Source: Chryseobacterium pennae (GTDB lineage: Bacteria; Bacteroidota; Bacteroidia; Flavobacteriales; Weeksellaceae). From it: 43,862 nt of DNA. The stretch is from assembly GCF_003385515.1 (NCBI RefSeq), contig NZ_QNVT01000040.1, positions 1 to 43,862 on the forward strand, in the 5' to 3' direction. Position numbers and translations under genes: made by a program. Below, one piece after another: positions 1-7,636 of this stretch (within the stretch, counting starts at the first letter, position 1; every line of letters begins with the position of its first letter). The notes beneath the pieces were generated by a model that saw only the letters and a program-made list of their open reading frames with translations, ran no database searches and was not told the DNA's origin.

Positions 1-21
1 GGATAAGGCTTAATCTAAAAG

Positions 22-52
22 GAAAGAGTCCAGTACAGTACCGAACTCTTTC
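22..52 (-). terminator. Weak terminator-like hairpin after pgl
   Basis: GAAAGAGT (22-29) is complementary to ACTCTTTC (45-52), giving an 8-bp stem with a 15-nt loop. On the minus strand the stem is followed by CTTTTAG, a short T run. It lies about 120 bp beyond the pgl stop and is a plausible but weak end of the gnd-zwf-pgl transcript. The rest of 53-169 shows nothing else. Confidence 0.4.
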
Positions 53-169
53 ATATAATAATATTATTTAATTTTGTCTAAACTTTTGGGTGCAGTCTAT
101 TAACCGGGATTTTTTGTTTACAATTTTGATACTGTATATTGGTCACCAAGTGAAAAACCTTTACGACAT

Positions 170-880
170 TTAAGCTCCTGCTTCTTTGTCGGTAAAAATC
201 TGAACACCGTCTTTCTTTTCAATTAACTGAAGCGGGTACAGTTTCGGATTGTATTCACCGTTTAAAACTTCGTTCAGAGCATGTTTTTTAGAAGCACCGA
301 ATGTGACAATCAAAATATGGTCGGCTTTATTGATGATAGGCTCTGTCAAAGTAATCCTGAACATTTCCTGAGGTTTCAGATAATAAGCTGCCACCCATTT
401 TTCTTTTTCATCCAGAACGGTTTCTCCCGGAAATAAGGACGCTGTATGACCATCATCACCCATTCCTAAAAGGATAAAATCGAAAATACCTTCTTCTCCT
501 AATGTGTTTTTGATCTGCATTTCATATTCTTTAGCATAATCTTCAGGTTCAGTTCCGTTTTTATACATTGGAAAAATCTGATCTTTATGGACGGGAACTT
601 TATTCAAAAGTGTTTCCAGAGTCATTTTAAAATTACTCTTTTCGTCATCAAGAGCAACCCATCTTTCATCCACCCAAAAAATATACACTTTGCTCCAATC
701 TATTTTATCTGCATATTCCGGAGTCGCCAATAAGCTGAAAATGGCTTTAGGAGAAGAGCCTCCGCTCACCGCTGTTACAAATTTTCCATGTTTTTGAATA
801 GATTGTTCTGAAAGCTCAACAAACGTATCTGCTGCTTTTTTATATAAAGTATCGAGCGTATTAAATATTGTAATATCCAT
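170..880 (-). CDS. pgl: 6-phosphogluconolactonase
   Basis: This 236-residue cytoplasmic enzyme hydrolyses 6-phosphoglucono-1,5-lactone to 6-phosphogluconate, the second step of the oxidative pentose phosphate pathway. It has the NagB/DevB-type fold signatures: a phosphate-binding SGGSSPKAIF near residues 39-48, the DERWVALDDEKSNF block at 71-84 and the GMGDDGHTASLFPG motif at 139-152, whose Asp and His belong to the active site. Length is normal for the family. It starts at an ATG 20 bp after the zwf stop and is the last gene of gnd-zwf-pgl, so all three enzymes of the NADPH-producing branch are made together. Confidence 0.95.
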   Translation of the reverse strand: MDITIFNTLDTLYKKAADTFVELSEQSIQKHGKFVTAVSGGSSPKAIFSLLATPEYADKIDWSKVYIFWVDERWVALDDEKSNFKMTLETLLNKVPVHKDQIFPMYKNGTEPEDYAKEYEMQIKNTLGEEGIFDFILLGMGDDGHTASLFPGETVLDEKEKWVAAYYLKPQEMFRITLTEPIINKADHILIVTFGASKKHALNEVLNGEYNPKLYPLQLIEKKDGVQIFTDKEAGA

Positions 881-900
881 TTTTATTTCTTAGTTAAATT

Positions 901-2382
901 CTAAACCCACTCATGCCCTTGTCTTTCCACTAAAGCATTGCTGTCATCAGGTCCCCAGCTTCCTGCATCGTAATTCGGGAAAGAGGGATCTTTGGTTGTT
1001 TCCCAGGTTTCCTGAATCGTTTTTACAACATCCCAGGCTTCTTCTACCTGATCAGAACGCATAAACAGGGTAAGATCACCTGCAAGTGCCTCTAACAATA
1101 GGGTCTCATAAGCTTCAGGAGTATCTGTCTGACAGGCAAAATTATCAAAAATCATTTCTACCGGTTTTAATTCTAATGAAAGCCCCGGTTTTTTAGACAT
1201 AAACTGCAGCCTTATATCCATTTGTGGCTGAATATTAATAATCAGTCGGTTAGCGGATAAAGGGGATGAGCTTTCTGAAAATGTAGAATGGGGAAGGGGT
1301 TTAAACTGAATGGTAATGTAAGAATGCTTCTCTTTCATCTTTTTTCCGGTACGAACGTAGAAAGGAACGTTTTCCCATCGATGGTTATCCAGATAAAACT
1401 TAATAGCAACGAATGTTTCGGTATTGGAATCAGGGGCAATTCCTTCTTCCTCACGATAGCCGTTTACTTTGACTCCATTTACTTTCCCCTTTCCATACTG
1501 ACCCCGGACAGCATAATGATCTACTTTATCTGATGAAATTCTGCGGATTGATTTTAAAACGTCCACTTTACGATCTCTGATTTCTCCAGACTCCAATGAA
1601 ACTGGCGGTTCCATAGCGACCATACAGAGAATTTGTAAAAGGTGATTCTGAATCATATCACGCAAAGCCCCTGTCTGCTCATAAAAGCTGGCTCTTGTTT
1701 CTACCCCTACTTCTTCTGCAACAGTAATCTGTACCGATTCTATATGCCTGTGATTCCATAAAGGCTCAAAAATTGAATTTCCGAATCTGAATGCCAAAAT
1801 ATTCTGAACCGTTTCTTTTCCTAGATAGTGGTCGATACGGTAAATCTGTTCTTCCTGAAAGGTTTGTGAAAGAAGATTATTCAGTTCTATAGCAGATTCT
1901 TTATTGTGGCCAAAAGGTTTTTCGATAATAATCCGGTCTTTTGCAGGATCAGAAGCGATAGAAGTAGTCTTAATATGATTTGAAATAACGGACACAAAGT
2001 TCGGCGCAATGGAAAGATAGAAGAGTCTGTTCCCCCTCACTCCATAAACTTTATCAAAATTTTCCAGTTTCTGATGTAAATTTTGATAGGAACTTTCTTC
2101 ATCCAGCTGATGCTGAAAGTAGCTGATGTGAGCCTGAAAACCTGCCCAATCTTCCTTGGTTACCGTTTTTCTTGAAAAGCTTTCCAGATTTTCTTTAATA
2201 TAAGCTCTGAATTTTTCATCCGTATTTTCGGCTCTTCCCAACGCTAAAATATTAAAGCCTTTGGGCATTCTGCCATCAATATATAGGTTGTAAAATGCAG
2301 GAAAAAGTTTTCTTTTTGCCAAATCTCCCGTTGCACCAAAAATAACAATGGTTGTTGGATGCAGGATTGTATTGTCGCTCAT
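901..2382 (-). CDS. zwf: Glucose-6-phosphate 1-dehydrogenase
   Basis: This 493-residue enzyme oxidises glucose 6-phosphate to 6-phosphogluconolactone with reduction of NADP+. The Rossmann dinucleotide motif GATGDLA is at residues 16-22, EKPFG at 154-158, and the substrate-binding/catalytic signature RIDHYLGKE at 182-190 contains the family's active-site His and Lys. Length is typical (about 490-510). The gene sits 9 bp after gnd and 20 bp before pgl on the same strand, which implies one transcript. No truncation or missing key residue is seen. Confidence 0.96.
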   Translation of the reverse strand: MSDNTILHPTTIVIFGATGDLAKRKLFPAFYNLYIDGRMPKGFNILALGRAENTDEKFRAYIKENLESFSRKTVTKEDWAGFQAHISYFQHQLDEESSYQNLHQKLENFDKVYGVRGNRLFYLSIAPNFVSVISNHIKTTSIASDPAKDRIIIEKPFGHNKESAIELNNLLSQTFQEEQIYRIDHYLGKETVQNILAFRFGNSIFEPLWNHRHIESVQITVAEEVGVETRASFYEQTGALRDMIQNHLLQILCMVAMEPPVSLESGEIRDRKVDVLKSIRRISSDKVDHYAVRGQYGKGKVNGVKVNGYREEEGIAPDSNTETFVAIKFYLDNHRWENVPFYVRTGKKMKEKHSYITIQFKPLPHSTFSESSSPLSANRLIINIQPQMDIRLQFMSKKPGLSLELKPVEMIFDNFACQTDTPEAYETLLLEALAGDLTLFMRSDQVEEAWDVVKTIQETWETTKDPSFPNYDAGSWGPDDSNALVERQGHEWV

Positions 2383-2391
2383 TTTCCGAGT

Positions 2392-3810
2392 TTAGTTATT
2401 TAGGTTTTGCCATGAAGTGTGAAAAACTCCTTCTCTGTCAATTCTTTGGTAAGTATGTGCCCCAAAATAATCCCGCTGAGCCTGAAGTAAATTGATCGGC
2501 AAAGATTCTGTAGTGTAGGCTTCGAAATATCCTAAAGCTGACTGAATTCCTAAGCCTGGGATTCCGTTTGATGCAGCAAAAGCAGCCATTTTTCTTAATG
2601 CAGGAATCTTATCTTTTACAATTTCTGAAATCTCCTGATCCAATAGAATATTAGATAAATCCTGATCTTTAGAATATGCTGAATAGAATTTTTCTAATAA
2701 AACAGAACGGATAATACATCCGCCTCTCCATATTTTGACAACATCTTTTAACGGAATTTCAAACTGATATTCTTCAGATGCTTTTACCAGTAATGCCAAT
2801 CCTTGTGCATAGCTGATTAAAGTAGCCAAATACAACGCATCACCCACTTCTTTGATGAAGGCTTCTGTATTTTCAGGAATTGTTATTTCCCCTTTAGGAT
2901 ACAACTGAGATGCTTTTATTCTCTCCTCTTTATAAGCTGATAAAATTCTTGAAGTTACAGCAATATCAATAGTCGGGATAGAAACACCGATTTCCATTGC
3001 CTGTTCGGATGTCCATTTTCCGGTTCCTTTTGCTCCGGCTTTATCCAGAATTTGATCAACAAGAAATCCATCTGTTAGATCATCTTTTTGCTGGAAAATA
3101 TCCCTTGTGATTTCAATAAGGAAAGAATTCATTTCACCTTCATTCCACTTTTTGAACACCTCATAAAGCTGATCATTGTTCAGATGAGCTCCTTTTTTCA
3201 GTAGATCGTAAGCCTCACTGATCAATTGCATGATGGCATACTCAATTCCATTGTGAACCATCTTTACATAGTTTCCGGCAGAACCTTTGCCCATGTAAGC
3301 GGTACAGGCTTCACCATTAACCTTTGCTGAAATTAATTCCAACATAGGTTTTAGCAGGTTGAAAGCTTCCAAATCGCCACCAGGCATAATACTTGGGCCT
3401 CTTCTTGCGCCTTGCTCGCCTCCTGAAACACCCATTCCCATGAAATGTAGGTTTTTAGAAGCTAAATCAGCAATGCGTCTTTCAGTATCTTTGAAATAAG
3501 AATTCCCAGCATCAATTACGATATCTTTTGGGCTGAGAAGCGGTGTAATGCTTTCCAGAACAGCATCTACAGGTTTTCCTGCGGGTACCATTAAAATAAT
3601 TTTTCTCGGACTGTCCAAAACTGAGACGAACTCTTCCATAGAAGCGGTTCCCTTCACTGAAGTTCCCGGAGTTGCTCCATTATGCAGTTCTCTTACTTTT
3701 TCCTCATCCAAATCGAATCCTGCTGTAGAAAAACCGTTATCGGCAATATTGTAAAGCAGGTTTCTTCCCATGACTCCGAGACCGATGACCCCGTAATTGT
3801 ACTTTTCCAT
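2392..3810 (-). CDS. gnd: 6-phosphogluconate dehydrogenase, decarboxylating
   Basis: This 472-residue enzyme oxidatively decarboxylates 6-phosphogluconate to ribulose 5-phosphate and makes the second NADPH of the pathway. Visible features are the N-terminal Rossmann glycine motif GLGVMGRN (10-17), the signature GVSGGEQGARRGPSIMPGG (about 127-145) and the catalytic region VKMVHNGIEY (182-191) with its Lys, Asn and Glu. The all-helical C-terminal domain is complete (KWTSEQAME, later HTYQRID). Length is normal for the long (about 470 aa) form. It is the first gene of the gnd-zwf-pgl operon, with a Bacteroidota-type -7 box about 38 bp upstream. Confidence 0.96.
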   Translation of the reverse strand: MEKYNYGVIGLGVMGRNLLYNIADNGFSTAGFDLDEEKVRELHNGATPGTSVKGTASMEEFVSVLDSPRKIILMVPAGKPVDAVLESITPLLSPKDIVIDAGNSYFKDTERRIADLASKNLHFMGMGVSGGEQGARRGPSIMPGGDLEAFNLLKPMLELISAKVNGEACTAYMGKGSAGNYVKMVHNGIEYAIMQLISEAYDLLKKGAHLNNDQLYEVFKKWNEGEMNSFLIEITRDIFQQKDDLTDGFLVDQILDKAGAKGTGKWTSEQAMEIGVSIPTIDIAVTSRILSAYKEERIKASQLYPKGEITIPENTEAFIKEVGDALYLATLISYAQGLALLVKASEEYQFEIPLKDVVKIWRGGCIIRSVLLEKFYSAYSKDQDLSNILLDQEISEIVKDKIPALRKMAAFAASNGIPGLGIQSALGYFEAYTTESLPINLLQAQRDYFGAHTYQRIDREGVFHTSWQNLNN

Positions 3811-3847
3811 TCTTATCTTATTTAAGATTTATTTTATTTTTACAGAT

Positions 3848-3855
3848 CAAATTTA
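3848..3855 (-). promoter_or_regulatory. Candidate -7 promoter box for gnd-zwf-pgl
   Basis: On the minus strand the bases read TAAATTTG, an exact match to the Bacteroidota -7 consensus TAnnTTTG. Transcription would start near 3841, about 30 nt before the gnd ATG. No convincing TTTG is found at the usual 17-23 bp upstream, only a T-rich run, so this is a moderate call. Confidence 0.4.
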
Positions 3856-4083
3856 CGGAAATGCATAGCAGTAAAAAAATTATACAAAATTTTCTTTCAA
3901 TCATTATAGTAGTTATCATCAACTGAAAAATCTAAATACATTCATATAATTTATTTCAGCTATTTAGTTTGCATGATGATTATATTAGAAAAAGGATTTG
4001 ATCTATTTGAGATTGCCTTGAAATACAGATGATTGGGTTCATTTAAGGGCAATAGGAAAGCTGGGTCTTATCATTCAATGGCC

Positions 4084-4118
4084 AAAAAGCCAGATAGGAT
4101 CATCATCTGGCTTTTTTT
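4084..4118 (-). terminator. Rho-independent terminator of the TonB receptor/ABC operon
   Basis: AAAGCCAGAT (4086-4095) pairs with ATCTGGCTTT (4105-4114) around a 9-nt loop. It has an A run on the left and a T run on the right, so it can work in both directions. It lies about 35-70 bp past the stop of the ABC ATPase gene, where a terminator for that minus-strand operon is expected. Confidence 0.75.
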
Positions 4119-4152
4119 AATTGCTTATATTATTGAATGTGTGGAAACAAAA

Positions 4153-4848
4153 TCAGATTGTTTTAAGATAAAGTTCCTGAAGTTCTTCTGCCGTAAATGC
4201 TTTGGACTGGAGATTCTGTACCAGCTGTCCCTGTTTCATAATTCCGATATTTGAGGCCACACTTACTGCATTGAAAATATCATGGGTAGCCATGAGTATG
4301 GTTCTGCCTTCCTGTCCCAGCTGACGGATAATTTCTGTAAACTCTGCCGTGGCAATAGGATCCAGACCGCTCGTAGGCTCGTCCAGTAAAAGGACTTTGG
4401 CATCTTTGGCCAGAGCGATGGCAATTCCTACCTTTTGACGCATTCCCTTAGAATAGCCGCCCAATGTTTTATGATGGGCTGCTTCCTGCAATCCGGTGTG
4501 TCTCAGAAATGCGGACAGTTCGACTCTGGTATAATTGAATCCTGCTATTTTGGAAAAGAAATCCAGATTTTCCATGCCGGTAAGATTAGGGTATAAAAGC
4601 ACGGTCTCCGGAATATAAGCCAGTTCTTTTTTTATTTTCTGCGGATGATCTGTCACCGATATATTATTGATAAAAGCATCTCCGGATGTAGCTTTGATGA
4701 GGCCCAGAAGAATATTGATTGTCGTACTTTTGCCTGCTCCGTTTTGGCCTAATAAAGCATAAATTTCTCCCTTCCCAACTTCTAAATTAAGGGATTGAAG
4801 CGCTGTGAAATCATTATATTTTTTGTGTAGATTAATGGTTTTTAACAT
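4153..4848 (-). CDS. ABC transporter ATP-binding protein
   Basis: This 231-residue ATPase would power the two membrane proteins encoded just before it. It shows Walker A GQNGAGKST (34-42), the ABC signature in YSKGMRQ (132-138), Walker B LLLDEPTSGLD (153-163) and the switch His in MATHD (residue 189). It resembles the CcmA/NatA/NosF class that pairs with ABC-2 permeases. Its start overlaps the upstream permease stop by 7 bp, a sign of translational coupling. It is the last gene of the operon before the terminator at 4084. The substrate cannot be read from the sequence. The partner receptor suggests export or processing linked to metal or siderophore uptake. Confidence 0.92.
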   Translation of the reverse strand: MLKTINLHKKYNDFTALQSLNLEVGKGEIYALLGQNGAGKSTTINILLGLIKATSGDAFINNISVTDHPQKIKKELAYIPETVLLYPNLTGMENLDFFSKIAGFNYTRVELSAFLRHTGLQEAAHHKTLGGYSKGMRQKVGIAIALAKDAKVLLLDEPTSGLDPIATAEFTEIIRQLGQEGRTILMATHDIFNAVSVASNIGIMKQGQLVQNLQSKAFTAEELQELYLKTI

Positions 4849-6188
4849 AGTTTTCGGTATTTATTTTGTGAAAAAAGAAGAAGTAAAACGATGATGATCA
4901 AATACGGTAAGAAAAGCTGCAGCATATTCAGCTTTTCAGGTTTTGTGAAATGGTCTACAGTTTGTGTAGTCCAGTTAACGGATTCTGCATTCTGACCTGA
5001 AAAGATAAGAGGATAAAAAAACAAACGTTTTCCTTCATGAAACTTTTGCAGTGCCGCACTGTATTGCAGGTGATTATCCATTCCGGTCTGAGCCAGCCGG
5101 CTCTCGGTAAGCTGAGTATGGATGTTGGGAAGAAAATAACCAAGGAAAACTGCGGCACGGTTACGCTTGTCCATTTTCTCTCTGTAAAGAAGTGCAGATT
5201 GTGATGCTTCTGCATCTCCCATATGCTGCATGGCGTAATACCAGGTCCAGGTGAAGGTATCATTCTCTTCTACGGTAAACTTCCTGTACTGAGGATATAC
5301 TTTGTAAAACTTTTCCATGGTAGGCTTCTTGGGCTCATCCCATTTGTTATGGTAGCCTTCACGCTGTTCCATGACTGCTTTAAGGGATTCCTGAACAGGA
5401 TAAGACTTTTGGATCAACAGATTACAACCCATCGGAATAATGAAATTCACAGCAACCCACACAATAAGAAGGATGAGGGCATTCTGAGCAGATGATTTTC
5501 TGAACAGGATGATCCAGCGGCATAATACAAACCAAAAGAGAATATACAGCCACCCCGAGAGGATAAAAAGTATATAGAACTTATCCAGAGGAATCCGGAT
5601 CGAAAGTGTTGCAATGACGATCAAAAGAAGGTAGATCACGCTTACCGCAATACCCCGTATGATTATTTTGGCATTTAGAAATCTTCCCAGATGTCCGCTT
5701 TGTACAGAAAGAAGTTTCCAGGTTCCTTTTTCCTCCTCTTCGGAGATGAGGTTATAGCAGAAGGCAATAATAACCAGTGGGAAAAGAAAAATCAGGACAA
5801 AGCTAAAATCGAAATTCCCGACAGCAGCATTGGCAGGATTATAAAAATCCGAATTGTAACGCTGCTCCTCCAGATTTCTTATGGTAACGCCCTGTATCGA
5901 TGGATTCAGATCGTGCATACCAATATTCAGTGCTGCAAGTTTTGGCGTTTCATTCACCAGGTTGAATTTGACGTAATATAAGATCAGGCCCAGATCATCC
6001 TTGTGAAATTTAACATTGCGTGCAATGCTTTCTTTCTGAAAATTGCCACTCTTTGCAATGATATCTTCATTTCTGTCGAGGAATTTTTTTCCGGTATAGA
6101 TAGCCATGAGGCCTGCCGCCAGTAAAAATACCAGGGCGATAAGATAGGCTTTGTTGCGGTAAAATTGTTTATATAAATAATGATTCAT
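4842..6188 (-). CDS. ABC-2 type permease with DUF3526-like organisation (second permease)
   Basis: This 448-residue inner-membrane protein has an N-terminal helix (about 15-33), a large extracytoplasmic loop, then a bundle of helices from about residue 125 (FSFVLIFLFPLVIIAFCYNL). A second large soluble segment and a final helix near the C terminus (LFLPYLIIIVLLLLF) follow. The conserved ISEEEEKGTWKLL stretch after the second helix matches ABC-2 permeases of the NosY/DUF3526 kind. It shares one base with the preceding permease stop/start and overlaps the ATPase by 7 bp. The two permeases share this topology and probably form a heterodimer. Confidence 0.82.
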   Translation of the reverse strand: MNHYLYKQFYRNKAYLIALVFLLAAGLMAIYTGKKFLDRNEDIIAKSGNFQKESIARNVKFHKDDLGLILYYVKFNLVNETPKLAALNIGMHDLNPSIQGVTIRNLEEQRYNSDFYNPANAAVGNFDFSFVLIFLFPLVIIAFCYNLISEEEEKGTWKLLSVQSGHLGRFLNAKIIIRGIAVSVIYLLLIVIATLSIRIPLDKFYILFILSGWLYILFWFVLCRWIILFRKSSAQNALILLIVWVAVNFIIPMGCNLLIQKSYPVQESLKAVMEQREGYHNKWDEPKKPTMEKFYKVYPQYRKFTVEENDTFTWTWYYAMQHMGDAEASQSALLYREKMDKRNRAAVFLGYFLPNIHTQLTESRLAQTGMDNHLQYSAALQKFHEGKRLFFYPLIFSGQNAESVNWTTQTVDHFTKPEKLNMLQLFLPYLIIIVLLLLFSQNKYRKLC

Positions 6189-7633
6189 TAGATAAGTTTT
6201 AGGTTTCTACTGCTTATTTCGATGATTAATATACAGGCTGCAAGCCAGAACAACAGGGCTGCAGCAGATATCCACTGATTCTTCATGCTTTCGGTAAGAG
6301 AAGTATACTCGTACTCGAAATCAGGGAATTCTTTCCAGTTTTTTCCGTCGATCACAGCCGGAGGACCTCCTTTTTCCGGTTTTATATTGCTGATATACTG
6401 TATCTGCAGATCATTCAGCCGCTGTGCCATCTTGTAGCGGTATTCTTCGGCCTGTTTCTGAAACTGGATGTAAGAGAAAAAATCTGTTCCCGTCGCTGCC
6501 ATAGAAAAATGTCCGATGGCCAGAGAAGGGTCTATAAACCCGAACAGCTCTGAGAATTTCTGCTGCTGGTGATACTGTTCCTGTAACCTTTTTTGGTGCG
6601 AGATGTAAATCTGAGAACTGATCTTTTCTCCTTCCTTCATCACAAACCCACTGTAGTTAAAGGGCAACTCATTGGGATTGCTTACTCCGTAGTGAAGAAG
6701 CAGAGAGTCTTTAATCTTTTTGAAATGAGGATCATCCGGATTATGGCTGTCTCCCGCTTTCAGAATATCTTTTTCCAGCTGGGTTTCAAAAGCAATACGG
6801 GATGGGGTAGAGTACAGGTTCTGTGCGGCAAACTGGACCCCTTTCGGAAGAAAAATGACCAGGAGAAGCCAGCATCCGATCAGGCTTACCAAAGCTGTTG
6901 CAGAAGTCCTGCTTACTGATGATATTACCATCGCCAGGGTGCTGATAAAGAAATAATAAATCATATAAGCGGGCAGGAGAGAAAGTATTCTCAGTACAAT
7001 ATCGTTAAGGAGAACCGTTTCCGAAAATGCGGCAGTAAACAGGACCAGAGGTAATACAGGCAGCAGAAAGAATAATGAAAACTGCCATAATCCAAGGATC
7101 TTGCCCCAAAGAATATCCCTGTTGGACGCCCCCTGAATGCTCAGTATTTTCAGGGTGGTGTTCTCACGCTCCTGAACAATGAGTCCGAAACCAAGAAACA
7201 GGATGATCAGCGGTACGATGCTCTGAAGAATGAATGCACTGCTGAAGGCTCCGAAACGGACCAAAGCTCCGGAACTTCCTGCCTCGGAAAGGTTGGCGGT
7301 ATTCTGTTTGTGGGCTTCCAGAAAAATAACATTTCCCAGATAATCATCCAGTCCGTTATCAAAAAGACTTAAAGGATGAGCGGTCCGGAATACCAGATAT
7401 CCGTAGTGGGCCATCCTGTGCGGATGCTTGTCTGGCCGGTCTTCCCAATGTTCCCGCACCTCGCTGCGGTATTCTTTGATCTGGGAAACGTTGTCTGTAT
7501 ATTGCATGAATCTGCCCCCAATGCTCATCATACAGAATAAGAGCACAATAACGGTGATAAGCAGGTTTTGTTTTCCTTTGAGCAAATCCTGCCGGGTTTT
7601 TCTGACGATATGTCGTAAGTTTGACATAGGCAT
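6188..7633 (-). CDS. ABC-2 type permease with DUF3526-like organisation (first permease)
   Basis: This 481-residue inner-membrane protein has a helix at about 22-40, a long periplasmic loop, a core membrane region beginning near residue 125 (IVPLIILFLGFGLIVQERENTTLKIL) and several further helices to about 265. A long hydrophilic segment and a C-terminal helix follow. The VQERENTTLKILSIQGA stretch is the cytoplasmic loop typical of ABC-2 permeases. Two in-frame ATGs (codons 1 and 3) are possible. The gene begins 3 bp after the TonB receptor stop, so receptor and transporter are co-transcribed. It is a homologue of the next gene and likely its partner. Confidence 0.82.
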   Translation of the reverse strand: MPMSNLRHIVRKTRQDLLKGKQNLLITVIVLLFCMMSIGGRFMQYTDNVSQIKEYRSEVREHWEDRPDKHPHRMAHYGYLVFRTAHPLSLFDNGLDDYLGNVIFLEAHKQNTANLSEAGSSGALVRFGAFSSAFILQSIVPLIILFLGFGLIVQERENTTLKILSIQGASNRDILWGKILGLWQFSLFFLLPVLPLVLFTAAFSETVLLNDIVLRILSLLPAYMIYYFFISTLAMVISSVSRTSATALVSLIGCWLLLVIFLPKGVQFAAQNLYSTPSRIAFETQLEKDILKAGDSHNPDDPHFKKIKDSLLLHYGVSNPNELPFNYSGFVMKEGEKISSQIYISHQKRLQEQYHQQQKFSELFGFIDPSLAIGHFSMAATGTDFFSYIQFQKQAEEYRYKMAQRLNDLQIQYISNIKPEKGGPPAVIDGKNWKEFPDFEYEYTSLTESMKNQWISAAALLFWLAACILIIEISSRNLKLI

Positions 7634-7636
7634 AGT

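Larger units (their letters stand above)
3811..4152. other. Intergenic region between gnd and the ABC operon
   Basis: This 342-bp AT-rich gap lies between the start of gnd and the end of the ABC ATPase gene. It holds the gnd promoter candidate (3848-3855) and a strong hairpin terminator (4084-4118). No coding or RNA gene is recognised between them. Confidence 0.6.
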